Origin: Ga0077555 sp963746315
Lineage (GTDB): Bacteria; Pseudomonadota; Alphaproteobacteria; Rhizobiales; Hyphomicrobiaceae
Length of the DNA: 64,000 bases
Assembly: GCA_963746315.1 (NCBI GenBank)
Contig: CAVVAR010000003.1
Span: 1,054,001 to 1,118,000, forward strand
Reading direction: 5' to 3'
The notes under the pieces were generated by a model. The model worked only from the letters and a program-made list of their open reading frames with translations, did no database searches and was not told the origin of the DNA. Made by a program: the position numbers and the translations under genes. Positions 15,839-23,956 of this stretch are shown one piece after another; position 1 is the stretch's first letter; every line of letters begins with the position of its first letter.

Positions 15839-17100
15839 ACCGTAGTTGGAGGAAAGTGGATAGTTTCTCGCGGTTTAGATCCATTGCTAGGGATGTCAAT
15901 GCGCGGTCCCTCCCCCCTACTCGAATCGCCTGGGCGGATGCGCACGCCATTATCACAGCACATTTGATCAGGGTTATTAGGGTCACTATTTGACACTTTC
16001 CCGCCAGTTAATCCGTCAACGGCCTCTGGAAATGCGTCTGCTGGAAGATCAGTATTAGTCCTCGTTCTTGTCGGCCTCGGGTTGTTTCCTACGATCCGGT
16101 CAGGCAGTGGAGGTGGGCCTTGATCGGCTTTTCTTTGCCCACTCGAGCCATCGCCTTGCTGATTGTCAGAATTGACAGCACAGAGCTTTGGCCGCCACCA
16201 GTCTGGAAAGACCGTCATAATCACTGCCGACGCCGCGGCCGCACATGCGGCTGGGTACATTCGGCAGAGTGTCACGACCACTTGAACGTACTGGCCCCTC
16301 GGATCCACCGCCATTCCTGGCGATCCGACGGCATACCCATACCCGCTCGGCCCATCGACGAACCCGAGCGGGTCGGGCTGGGTGTAGCGGCCGAGGGTGG
16401 GATCGTAGTGCCGATGCCAGTTGTAATGCAAGGATGATTCGAGCTGGAACCACTGCCCGGGGAACCGCGCATCGAGCGTCGCCGCCCCCGTGATCGCATG
16501 CGGCGCACCCCACGGCGTCCACGTCGCGGACCACATGACGGCCTTGGCCGCATTGGTCATGCGGATCGGGCGATGCAAGTGATCGGTTGCCACGTACCAC
16601 GTCTGCGGGGTGGCCGTGTTCACGCCATCGACCACCGCCACCGGCCGGTCCACCTGCGCCCGCGACTGGAACGTCGGCGCGATCTCGGCCTCGGGAAGCC
16701 AGATGTACTCCCGGGCCGTCGCCCCCGCCGCCGTCGCCTCGGCGATGATGTTGCCCATCCGGTCGTGCACGTACTGGATGGTGCCGTTCGAGGACCCCGA
16801 GTTGGTGATCACCCGCTGGATCAGCTGCTCGCCGCCGTTGTACGTGTAGGTGCCGACCAGGTTACCCTGGAACGAGACCGTCTTCAGCCGGTTGGCGGCG
16901 TTGTAGGTGTAGGCGTAGACGTTGCCCAGCCGGCTGTCCGACAGCATGTTGCCGGCGCCGTCGTAGGTGAACGAGCGCACCGTCGTCGCGATCGCTTCGT
17001 TGCCCGCCTTCGGCAGGACGCGTGATGGCCACCACCCGGTTCGAGCCCGCCGGATAGCCCAGCACGTCCGTCGTCGTCGGGCCGCCGGGCGGGGTTGCCC
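15826..17100 (-). pseudogene. Orphan Rhs C-terminal fragment with polymorphic toxin tip
   Basis: From about 16985 down to 15826 the reverse strand holds one frame: YD repeats, then the Rhs core RYTQPDPLGF and YGYAVGSPGMAVDPRGQ (equivalent of the NPxxxxDPxG boundary), then about 140 unrelated residues forming the toxin tip. The tip ends with NGVRIRPGDSSRGEGPRIDI and KPRETIHFPP; I cannot assign the toxin class, although basic/aromatic short tips like this are often nucleases. No N-terminal Rhs, PAAR or signal region exists: the fragment begins near 17100, close to the divergent LLM gene. An insert at 17002-17019 (GCCCGCCTTCGGCAGGAC) also shifts the frame upstream. It is a silent tip unless recombined onto a full Rhs gene. 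Confidence 0.85.
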
Positions 17101-17164
17101 CTTCTCCGGCGGCGCCCTACCGTGAGCCGCACGATATCCCAGCCACAATTCCGGAGCACACGCC

Positions 17165-18403
17165 ATGGCGCGGTTGAAGTTCGGTGCCTTTCTCGCCCCT
17201 CACCACCCGATCGGCGAGAACCCCATGCTGCAGCTGCGGCGCGACATCGACCTCGTCGCGCACATGGACAAGCTCGGCTACGACGAGTTCTGGTGTGGCG
17301 AGCATCATTCCTCGGGCTGGGAGATGATCGCGAGCCCCGAGCTGTTCCTGGCGGCAGCGGCCGAGCGCACGGCGCGCATCAAGCTCGGCACGGGCGTGGT
17401 CTCGCTGCCCTATCACCATCCCTTCATGGTGGCGCAGCGCATGGTGCAGCTCGACTGGCAGTCGGGCGGGCGCGCGATCTTCGGCTCGGGCCCAGGGGCG
17501 CTCGCCTCCGACGCGCACACCCTCGGCATCGACCCGATGCTGCTGCGTGACCGGCAGGACGAGGCCATCGGCATCATCCGGCGGCTCTTCAAGGGCGAGC
17601 GCATCACCTACAAGGGCGAGTGGTTCCAGCTCAACGACGCCGCGCTGCAACTGCTGCCGCTGCAGGAGGACATGCCGATGGCCGTCGCCTCGCAGATCAG
17701 CCCGTCCGGCTTCACGCTCGCCGGCAAGTACGGCATCGGCATCATCTCCATCGGCTCGCTGTCGAGCGAGGGCCTGAACGCGCTGCCCCAGCAATGGTCG
17801 TTCGCCGAGGACGCCGCCAAGAAGCACGGACAGGTCGCCGACCGCAGCCAGTGGCGCGTGCTGCTGTCGTGGCACATCGCAGAGACGCGCGAGAAGGCCC
17901 GCGAGCAGGCGCGCGACGGGCTGCTCCGCCACCACAACGAGTACGTCGTCGGCACTTTGCAGCGGCCGGGCCTGAAGCCGTTCAAGACCGGCGACGAGGC
18001 GGTCGACAAGATGGCGTTCTCGAAGGGGTCGGCGGCCGTCATCGGCACACCGGACGATCTCATCGCCAAGATCAAGGAGGTGCTCGCCATCTCCGGCGGC
18101 TTCGGCACGGTGGTCGGCTTCGTCCACGACTGGGCGAACCCGGAGAACACGTTCCGCAGCTACGACATGGTGGCGCGCTACGTAATCCCCGAAATCAACG
18201 GCTACATCGCGGGTCTGCGGACATCGCGCAAGTTCGTCGCCGAGAACCGCGAGTACTTCGACCGCGCGAAGGAGGCCGTCATGGCCAAGATCCTGGAGAA
18301 CGAGCAGGCCGCGGCCGCACTCGCCGTCACCAAGTCGCCGATGCTGGCAGCTTCATCGAGCAACGTGCCGGACTTCGACAAGGCGGCGGCGCGGAAGAAA
18401 TAA
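17165..18403 (+). CDS. LLM-class flavin-dependent oxidoreductase (limonene monooxygenase-like)
   Basis: 412 residues with GGAG eight bases before the ATG at 17165. The bacterial luciferase-like barrel is evident: KFGAFLAPHHP, YDEFWCGEHHSSGWEM, IKLGTGVVSLPYHHPFMVAQ, and FGSGPGAL. Such enzymes use reduced FMN(H2) from a partner reductase and O2; sequences of this subgroup are often named limonene 1,2-monooxygenase. The C-terminal 60 residues are Ala/Lys-rich and not conserved. It is 60 bases upstream of an enolase-superfamily gene on the same strand, probably in one transcript for degradation of an organic acid or terpenoid. The substrate is not predictable. Confidence 0.9.
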   Translation: MARLKFGAFLAPHHPIGENPMLQLRRDIDLVAHMDKLGYDEFWCGEHHSSGWEMIASPELFLAAAAERTARIKLGTGVVSLPYHHPFMVAQRMVQLDWQSGGRAIFGSGPGALASDAHTLGIDPMLLRDRQDEAIGIIRRLFKGERITYKGEWFQLNDAALQLLPLQEDMPMAVASQISPSGFTLAGKYGIGIISIGSLSSEGLNALPQQWSFAEDAAKKHGQVADRSQWRVLLSWHIAETREKAREQARDGLLRHHNEYVVGTLQRPGLKPFKTGDEAVDKMAFSKGSAAVIGTPDDLIAKIKEVLAISGGFGTVVGFVHDWANPENTFRSYDMVARYVIPEINGYIAGLRTSRKFVAENREYFDRAKEAVMAKILENEQAAAALAVTKSPMLAASSSNVPDFDKAAARKK

Positions 18404-18463
18404 AGGCGGCCGCAGGCGGTGGCCTCGGTTGCCGCCACGATGCCGGTCACAGGGAGACGTCCA

Positions 18464-19576
18464 ATGAAAATCACCGCCATTCACGCGCATTACGTGCGCA
18501 TTCCCTACGACATGGGAGCGCCGACGACCGAGTTCGCAGGGCTGCGGTTCCCGTCCCAGGACCATCTGCTGGTGCAGGTCGACACCGACGCCGGCATCAC
18601 GGGCTGGGGCGAGGGCTTCGGCCACAACATCATCCCGGCGACGAAGGCGGCGCTCGAGACGTATGTGGCGCCCTGGTTCATCGGCAAGGACCCGACCGAC
18701 ATCAATCGGCTGCACCGGGACGCCGCCCAGGCTTTCCACATTTTCGGACGCAATGGGCCAGTGGTCTATGCGCACTCGGGCATCGACATCGCGCTCTGGG
18801 ACATCGCCGGCAAGCGGGCGGGATTGCCGGTGTCGGATCTGCTCGGTGGCGCGCGGCGCAAGGAGGTTCGCGCCTACTCGAGCCTGATGCGCTATGGCAG
18901 TCCGGAGGTCGTGAAGAGGATCTGCTCCGAGCGGGCGGCGGCGGGCTTCAAGCACATCAAGCTGCATGAGCACACGGTCGAGGCGGTGATGGCGGCGCGC
19001 GAGGGAGCGGGCCCCGACGTCGAGATCATGAACGACGTCAACTGCCCGTGGACCGTGACCCAGGCGCTGGAGATGGAGAAAGCCTACCGGCCGGCGCGTC
19101 TCTACTGGCTGGAAGAGCCGGTGTTTCCGCCGGAGGATCACAAGGGTCTGGCGCGTGTGCGCCGCGAGGGCCAGACGCGGATCGCAGCCGGCGAGAACGC
19201 GGCGGGGCTGCATGATTTCGTCGACAGCTTCGAGAAGGGTGCCATCGACATCGCGCAGCCGAGCGTGACCAAGATCGGCGGCATCACGGAGATGCGCAAG
19301 ATCATCGCGGCGGCCGAGGCGCATTCGGTGCAGTGCATTCCCCACTGCGCCTACTTCGGGCCGGGCAATCTCGCGTCCATCCACATCGTCGCGTCGATGT
19401 CCACAGACACCATGCTGGAGAACATCTACGCCAACCTGGAGGCCAGCCCCTACGGCGACGCGATGGTGGCGAAAGACGGCAAGGTTCAGGTGCCTCAGGG
19501 GCCGGGTCTCGGCGTCGATCCAGACATGAGCATTGTGGAGAAGTACCGGCAGGGTGCGGTGGGAACGGTGCGGTAG
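18464..19576 (+). CDS. Enolase-superfamily enzyme (mandelate racemase/muconate lactonizing type)
   Basis: 370 residues starting at 18464, preceded by AGGGAGA. The N-terminal capping domain (MKITAIHAHYVRIPYDM) is followed by the barrel. Catalytic Lys/His lie in FKHIKLHEHT, and the three metal acids appear as NDVNC, WLEEP and AAGENA in order. A His in CIPHCAYFGPGN could be the opposite general base. These residues fit Mg2+-assisted proton abstraction alpha to a carboxylate, that is sugar-acid dehydration or racemisation. Length equals the family norm. Likely co-transcribed with the LLM gene just upstream. Confidence 0.92.
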   Translation: MKITAIHAHYVRIPYDMGAPTTEFAGLRFPSQDHLLVQVDTDAGITGWGEGFGHNIIPATKAALETYVAPWFIGKDPTDINRLHRDAAQAFHIFGRNGPVVYAHSGIDIALWDIAGKRAGLPVSDLLGGARRKEVRAYSSLMRYGSPEVVKRICSERAAAGFKHIKLHEHTVEAVMAAREGAGPDVEIMNDVNCPWTVTQALEMEKAYRPARLYWLEEPVFPPEDHKGLARVRREGQTRIAAGENAAGLHDFVDSFEKGAIDIAQPSVTKIGGITEMRKIIAAAEAHSVQCIPHCAYFGPGNLASIHIVASMSTDTMLENIYANLEASPYGDAMVAKDGKVQVPQGPGLGVDPDMSIVEKYRQGAVGTVR

Positions 19577-19596
19577 TCTCGCCGTAGCCGCCTGCA

Positions 19597-19626
19597 AGAA
19601 AAAACGGGGTCCTGTTGGGGACCCCG
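19597..19626 (-). terminator. Rho-independent terminator of the TPR-like gene
   Basis: On the reverse strand CGGGGTCC (19619-19626), a 6-base loop and GGACCCCG (19605-19612) form a GC-rich stem followed by a run of T's (A-run at 19597-19604 on the plus strand). It is placed 42 bases after the reverse-strand stop at 19669. On the plus strand no T-run follows, so it should serve the reverse gene mainly. Confidence 0.9.
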
Positions 19627-19668
19627 TCGAAAAGATTAGAGAGAAAAAAGAATAGAGAGAACGACGTT

Positions 19669-20187
19669 TCAGCGAGGAATTTTGAGGATGCCGCGTGTGC
19701 GCTCCAGGTCGGGGGCGGCTTCGCTGGCACCGCGCTCCAAGGCGCGCTCGTAGAGGATCAGCGCACGCTGCATGTCGGGGGCGGCGTCCGAGGTCGGCAA
19801 GCGGCTCAGGTAGTACGTGTCGTACGAGCGCGCGAGGGCGAGTAGCACTTCCGGGACAGGACCGTTCATGGCCGCAACGAAGCGGCGCCGGGCCTGCACG
19901 ACCTTGCCTTGATCGAACAGGGCCAGCCCTTCGGCCAGCATCTCAGCAACCGCGGCGGGCTCGTCGACCGGCGGCAACGGCAGCTCGGCGCCAGCCGACG
20001 GCGCTGGCGTGGCGGACGATGTCGAAACGGGAGCCGTAGGCGTGGAAGGGGCTGACGGCGCGGCAGGCGCGGCGATTCTTGAAGACGCCGACCGTCTGAC
20101 CTCGGGGGCCGGGGCTTGTGGAGCGGCGTCGTCTCGCGAAGGCGCAGCAGCCAGCTCGACCCGCTTCGAGGCCCGCTTCGTGACCAT
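19669..20187 (-). CDS. TPR-like protein with Ala/Pro-rich N-terminus
   Basis: 172 residues from ATG 20187; a GTG at 20214 would add nine. No strong ribosome site decides between them. Residues 1-80 are disordered, rich in Ala, Pro, Ser and Thr. Residues about 85-172 form helical repeats with the TPR spacing: AEGLALFDQGKVVQARRRF, then LALARSYDTYYLSRLP, then ALILYERALERGA. This pattern is common in small scaffold proteins of alphaproteobacteria; no signal peptide is evident but the basic start (KRASKR) may be cytosolic. The function is unknown. A strong intrinsic terminator follows. Confidence 0.72.
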   Translation of the reverse strand: MVTKRASKRVELAAAPSRDDAAPQAPAPEVRRSASSRIAAPAAPSAPSTPTAPVSTSSATPAPSAGAELPLPPVDEPAAVAEMLAEGLALFDQGKVVQARRRFVAAMNGPVPEVLLALARSYDTYYLSRLPTSDAAPDMQRALILYERALERGASEAAPDLERTRGILKIPR

Positions 20188-20214
20188 GATTTTTCTGGTC
20201 CGTCCCGCGCTCAC

Positions 20215-20508
20215 TCGCGCCGGTTTCGAATGCGGCTTCGAAGTCGAGCCCGTGACGATCGGATCATCCTTTAGCGATCCGTAACGCGGCGCGGCGGAGT
20301 ACTCGTGACGGGCGCATGCTCCGAGAACTCAAGGCGCAGACGGTCACCAGAATGCCGGCCACCCTGTCGCATCTCACGTGTCGCATGTCACCCACCTGCC
20401 GCCCGTTGAACTCACCGCATCAGCAGCGATTCTCGGGCTCGGGTCAGGTGGGTCTTTCAGGTTCTCCACGCCGCCGAATAATTTCCACAGGCCGGGCGCG
20501 ACACGCCG
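20215..20508. other. Intergenic region without recognised gene
   Basis: About 290 bases between the TPR-like gene and the end of ccrM. Reading frames here are short and overlapping on both strands, and no tRNA, hairpin with T-run or repeated motif stands out. It should hold the promoter of the TPR-like gene near 20200-20300. Confidence 0.5.
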
Positions 20509-21657
20509 TCACTCGGCCGCCATGGCCTGGGGACGCGCGACGGCAAGACCGAGACGCAGGCGGGCCTCGTCGCGTAGCGCATCGATGGGCAGGCGTCGCC
20601 CACCCGCCTCATAGTGCCAGAAGGTCCAGCCGTTACAGGCAGCCTTGCCCTGCACCTCGGCACCCAGGCGGTGAATAGAGCCCTGGCGGATAACGCCGCG
20701 CGGGCCGGAATGCGCCAGCGAGCCATCGGCGCGGACCTCGGCCCAGATGCGACCCCGCTCATCGGAGACGCGGGCCCCGGGACGAATCATGCCGAGCTCC
20801 ACGATGGCACCGAAGGCAACGCGCGGCTCGGCTCGGCGGGGGCGCAGGGTCTCCAGCGCATCTGTGGACAGCGTCTCCTCTTTCCCGATCCGCTCCTCGG
20901 CAGCGAGAACGTAATCGCGCTCGCGCTCGATACCGATCCAGCGACGGCCCAGCCGCTCGGCCACCGCGCCGGTGGTGCCCGTGCCGAAGAACGGGTCGAG
21001 CACCACGTCACCGGGATTGGTGGTTCCGATCAGGATGCGGTGGAGAAGGGCCTCCGGCTTCTGCGTCGGGTGCGCCTTGCGGCCGCCGTCGTCCTTCAGC
21101 CGCTCTGGGCCCGAGCAGATCGGAAACAGCCAGTCCGACCGCATCTGGATGTCCTCGTTCCCGGCCTTCAATGCATCGTAATTGAAAGTGACGCGGGCGT
21201 TGCGATCGCGGCCGGCCCAGATCAGCGTCTCGTGGGCATTGGTGAAGCGCTTGCCGCGGAAGTTCGGCATCGGATTGACCTTGCGCCAGATCACGTCGTT
21301 CTGGAGCCAGAAGCCGAGATCCTGAAGCGCGACGCCGAGGCGGAAAATGTTGTGATAGGAGCCGATCACCCAGATGGCGCCGTCCGGCTTCAGGATGCGG
21401 CGAGCCTCAGCCAGCCACTCGCGCGAGAAGCGATCATAGTCGGCGAAGCTCTGGAACTTGTCCCAGGCGTCGTCGACGCCATCGACGACCGTATTGTTCG
21501 GCCGCAGCAACGTGCGATCGAGTTGCAGATTGTAGGGGGGATCAGCAAATACGAGATCCACCGACCCGGACGGGATCTCACGGAGGCGCTTCAGGCAATC
21601 GCCTTGCAGAACCTTGCCGACCGGCAACTTAACCGACTTGCGACGACGCTCGCCCAT
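20509..21657 (-). CDS. ccrM: Cell-cycle DNA adenine methyltransferase CcrM (GANTC)
   Basis: 382 residues. The catalytic motif DPPYNLQL is near residue 39 and the SAM motif DPFFGTGTTG near 230, the beta-class order (catalysis first). The central FRGKRFTNAHETLIWA and HPTQKPEALLHRI are typical. The last 90 residues (PGARVSDERGRIWAEVRADG to LPIDALRDEARLRLG) are the C-terminal RAMA domain specific to CcrM. It methylates adenine in GANTC on newly replicated DNA late in the cell cycle of Alphaproteobacteria. The preceding 237 bases contain two CtrA-type boxes, matching the known direct control of ccrM by CtrA in Caulobacter. Confidence 0.97.
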   Translation of the reverse strand: MGERRRKSVKLPVGKVLQGDCLKRLREIPSGSVDLVFADPPYNLQLDRTLLRPNNTVVDGVDDAWDKFQSFADYDRFSREWLAEARRILKPDGAIWVIGSYHNIFRLGVALQDLGFWLQNDVIWRKVNPMPNFRGKRFTNAHETLIWAGRDRNARVTFNYDALKAGNEDIQMRSDWLFPICSGPERLKDDGGRKAHPTQKPEALLHRILIGTTNPGDVVLDPFFGTGTTGAVAERLGRRWIGIERERDYVLAAEERIGKEETLSTDALETLRPRRAEPRVAFGAIVELGMIRPGARVSDERGRIWAEVRADGSLAHSGPRGVIRQGSIHRLGAEVQGKAACNGWTFWHYEAGGRRLPIDALRDEARLRLGLAVARPQAMAAE

Positions 21658-21777
21658 ACGACGCTACTCTCTACAGATACTGTCGGCCACACGAAGCCCA
21701 AACACATCAGACCCACGGCTGCGCCGACGGCGCAACCGTCACTTCCGGCCCGGTAAACAGAGTGTGAAGGGGAGGGG

Positions 21778-21792
21778 TTAACGGGAGGTTAA
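21778..21792 (-). promoter_or_regulatory. CtrA-type binding box upstream of ccrM
   Basis: Read in the direction of ccrM the site is TTAA-CCTCCCG-TTAAC, an exact match to the CtrA consensus TTAA-N7-TTAAC. It lies 121 bases before the ccrM ATG at 21657. CtrA binding at ccrM promoters is established in Caulobacter; its action here is inference. Confidence 0.8.
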
Positions 21793-21854
21793 GCCCGCCG
21801 ATCCCGACGAGGCTTACAGTGTCACTGGATTTAGGCGAACAAACGACGAACTCG

Positions 21855-21869
21855 TTAACGCGGCGCTAA
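21855..21869 (-). promoter_or_regulatory. Second CtrA-like box upstream of ccrM
   Basis: In the direction of ccrM this reads TTAG-CGCCGCG-TTAAC, one base from the CtrA consensus. It is 77 bases further upstream than the perfect box, still in the same intergenic gap. Confidence 0.6.
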
Positions 21870-21894
21870 ATTTGCAGACCTTGGCCCGCTTCGA

Positions 21895-22569
21895 TCAGAA
21901 CCGTAGCGGCGGGACCATACGACCGTAGTGCCCGCGGCAGCGAGCCAGATCCGCGCGGTTGTCTACGTCATAAAGGCAAGTCGTGTGCTCCACGCGGCGT
22001 CCAGCGAGATTTGCCTCGACCGCGGCGAGCGTATCCGGACGCGACCAGCCGACATCGTCATAAGGGTCCACCAGGCGAGGCCGGCGGCGCATCCCGACGA
22101 GCCAGAAGCCGCCGTCCTCGGCGGGCCCGAATACCGCGTCGCTGCGGCCCAACTGACGAAATGCCCGCCGGATGTCCGCCGGACGGATGGCAGGGATGTC
22201 GGTGCCGATGAGACAGACCGGTCCTGGTGAAAGCACGCGCATGGGCCGGTGCATGCGGGCGCCGAGATCGCCAGAGCCTTGAGCCATGCGGCGGAGACCA
22301 GCGGGCAGCATGGCGCTCACGACGCCGCTATCCGGGCTCACCAGAAGGATCGTTCGCCAGAACGGCTGACGGGATAGGCGTGCGATGACCGACCGCGAGG
22401 CGGCGCGGTAGAAGCGTGTGGCCTCGGCGATGCCGATCTCGCGCGCGAGGCGTGTCTTGACCCGTCCGGCCATCGGCAGCTTGACCATGATCACGAGCCG
22501 GCAAGCAAAGGGCGCCGCGGGTTTTCGCGGCGCCCTCCGATGCTTCATGCCGGGAGCAGGCTTGCGCAT
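21895..22569 (-). CDS. TIGR04282-type glycosyltransferase-like protein (arsenosugar-associated family)
   Basis: About 224 residues. The core begins RLVIMVKLPMAGRVKTRLAR, the signature first strand and basic loop of the family, with GTDIPAIRPADI (metal-site Asp), FGPAEDGGFWLVGM and YDDVDNRADL typical of the C-terminal half. These are GT-A-like proteins, some linked to arsenosugar or modified-sugar synthesis. ATG 22569, ATG 22548 or GTG 22581 are all possible starts; none has a clear ribosome site. A hairpin lies within the first codons of all three. The gene follows the metallo-hydrolase by a few tens of bases and is read toward ccrM. Confidence 0.82.
   Translation of the reverse strand: MRKPAPGMKHRRAPRKPAAPFACRLVIMVKLPMAGRVKTRLAREIGIAEATRFYRAASRSVIARLSRQPFWRTILLVSPDSGVVSAMLPAGLRRMAQGSGDLGARMHRPMRVLSPGPVCLIGTDIPAIRPADIRRAFRQLGRSDAVFGPAEDGGFWLVGMRRRPRLVDPYDDVGWSRPDTLAAVEANLAGRRVEHTTCLYDVDNRADLARCRGHYGRMVPPLRF
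22510..22535 (-). terminator. Strong hairpin in the first codons of the TIGR04282-type gene
   Basis: GGGCGCCGCG (22510-22519) and CGCGGCGCCC (22526-22535) form a 10-bp perfect stem with a 6-base loop, followed on the reverse strand by TTTGC. It could end transcription of the metallo-hydrolase upstream or attenuate the next gene. The T-run is short, so the role is uncertain. Confidence 0.55.
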
Positions 22570-22592
22570 GGCGCTCGGCACCGTGTGTGGCG

Positions 22593-23573
22593 TCAGGACG
22601 CCGTCACGGGCACGAGCGCGTAGCCGGTGCCGTCCTTCTTGATGGTTCCGGCGCCGGGCATGCCCCAGTGGTAGCCGGTCAGGATGGCGCCTTCGGCGAT
22701 GGCACGCTCAAACAGGGCGCGGCGGGTCTTCTCGGCCATCGCGGCGTCGCTGTCGAAGGCGGCATGCCAGCCGGGGTTTTTCACGAACAACGCGGGAATG
22801 TTCGTGAGGTCGCCCGTGACGATCAGCTTAGCGTTGCCGGAGCTGAGCTCGTAGCTGGTATGCCCCGGAGTGTGACCATTGGTGTTGATCGCCTTGATGC
22901 CGGCAGTGGCATCCGCGTTGTCTGCCACCTGCCCGAGGTTCTTCCAGGTCGGCATGGTCGCCTGGATACGCTTGACGAGGCCACGCCGGGCTTCCGGCAG
23001 CTTGTCGATCAGGTCGGGGGCCGTCCAATATTTGTACTCCGCGGCCGGCACGACGATCTGGGCGTTGGGGAAGACCTGCGCGTTGGTGTCCTTCGCCATC
23101 AGGCCGAAGATGTGATCGGGATGGAAGTGCGTCACGACAATGGTCGAGATCTTGGACGGATCGATGCCAGCGGCCTGAAGGTTCTGCTTGGCGAGCAAAC
23201 CGGCTTTCGGGCTCAGCTGGCCGCCGGTGCCGCTGTCGAACATGACAATGTTGCCGGCCTTTTCGACCACAGTGACGGTGAACGTGATCGGCACGTGTGC
23301 GTCGGTGATGCCGGCGGCCTTCAACGCGGCCTTGGTCTCGTCGAGCGTGGCGTTCTTGATGAAGCCCGGGTCGTGGGCCTTCTCCCAAATGCCGTCGTAG
23401 ATGGTCGTGACGTTCCAGTCGCCGACCTTGAATTTGGCAAAGCCCTTGGCTCCGGCCTCCGGCGCCTTCTGCGCGCTGGCCGAGGAGATGAACTCGAGCG
23501 GGCCGTCCAAACCGAACGCGGCGCCGGCAGCGGCGGCCGATACGACGAATCCTCGGCGCGAGATGCTGTGCAT
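22593..23573 (-). CDS. Tat-exported MBL-fold metallo-hydrolase
   Basis: 326 residues from ATG 23573, preceded by AGGGAGA. The N-terminus SRRGFVVSAAAAGAAFGL is a twin-arginine signal with cleavage near SASAQKA (about residue 35), so the enzyme is folded in the cytoplasm and moved to the periplasm. Metal motifs are intact: THFHPDH (H-x-H-x-D-H) near 145, NGHTPGH near 225, VTGD near 245 and GYHWGMPG near the end. The family includes quorum-quenching lactonases and periplasmic hydrolases of unknown substrate. It lies downstream of the four-palindrome array. Confidence 0.92.
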   Translation of the reverse strand: MHSISRRGFVVSAAAAGAAFGLDGPLEFISSASAQKAPEAGAKGFAKFKVGDWNVTTIYDGIWEKAHDPGFIKNATLDETKAALKAAGITDAHVPITFTVTVVEKAGNIVMFDSGTGGQLSPKAGLLAKQNLQAAGIDPSKISTIVVTHFHPDHIFGLMAKDTNAQVFPNAQIVVPAAEYKYWTAPDLIDKLPEARRGLVKRIQATMPTWKNLGQVADNADATAGIKAINTNGHTPGHTSYELSSGNAKLIVTGDLTNIPALFVKNPGWHAAFDSDAAMAEKTRRALFERAIAEGAILTGYHWGMPGAGTIKKDGTGYALVPVTAS

Positions 23574-23699
23574 GGGTGGTCTCCCTGGCTGGCTCACGGG
23601 ATGCTGCGAGCACTGCCGCATGCCTACTCGACAGCGGCGGCTTAGGAAATGAGCGCTCTGGTGGGCCTCACGCCGAATTGAACGCGCGTGAACGAACGC

Positions 23700-23775
23700 C
23701 TAGTGTGGCGGCGCCGACATTTGCCTCCCGTCGCGGCTCGGTCGAGAGCAAATGTCGGCGCCAGAGGAACACTAG
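23700..23775. repeat. Palindromic element 1
   Basis: Ends CTAGTGT (23700-23706) and ACACTAG (23769-23775). Arms GGCGCCGACATTTGC (23710-23724) and its exact complement (23748-23762). Loop 23 bases. Internal loop of 3 bases on the left, 6 on the right. Confidence 0.92.
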
Positions 23776-23788
23776 CAACATCATGACT

Positions 23789-23867
23789 TTAGTGTAGCTT
23801 TTGCATCTGACGTTTGGTGACGAGCCCAGTCGAGCGCGGGTACCAAACGTCAGATGCGCTACACTAA
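23789..23867. repeat. Palindromic element 2
   Basis: Ends TTAGTGTAGC (23789-23798) and GCTACACTAA (23858-23867). Arms GCATCTGACGTTTGGT (23803-23818) and its exact complement (23842-23857). Loop 23 bases; bulge TTTT on the left only. Confidence 0.92.
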
Positions 23868-23941
23868 TGTGGCGGTTTGGAAGTCCGCTTCATTCTCTCG
23901 GCAGTTCCTGAAGGCGGACTTCCAAACACAACGCCACACTA
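23865..23941. repeat. Palindromic element 3
   Basis: Ends TAATGTGGCG (23865-23874) and CGCCACACTA (23932-23941). Arms GTTTGGAAGTCCGC (23875-23888) and its exact complement (23914-23927). Loop 25 bases; bulge ACAA on the right only. It shares three bases with element 2. Confidence 0.92.
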
Positions 23942-23956
23942 AGCTCATGATTTAGC

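Noticed and set aside
15826..17166. An Rhs protein starting at 17166
   Set aside because: That start lies at the beginning of the divergent LLM gene and reads through a frame break; Rhs homology only begins within the fragment, so no true start is present.
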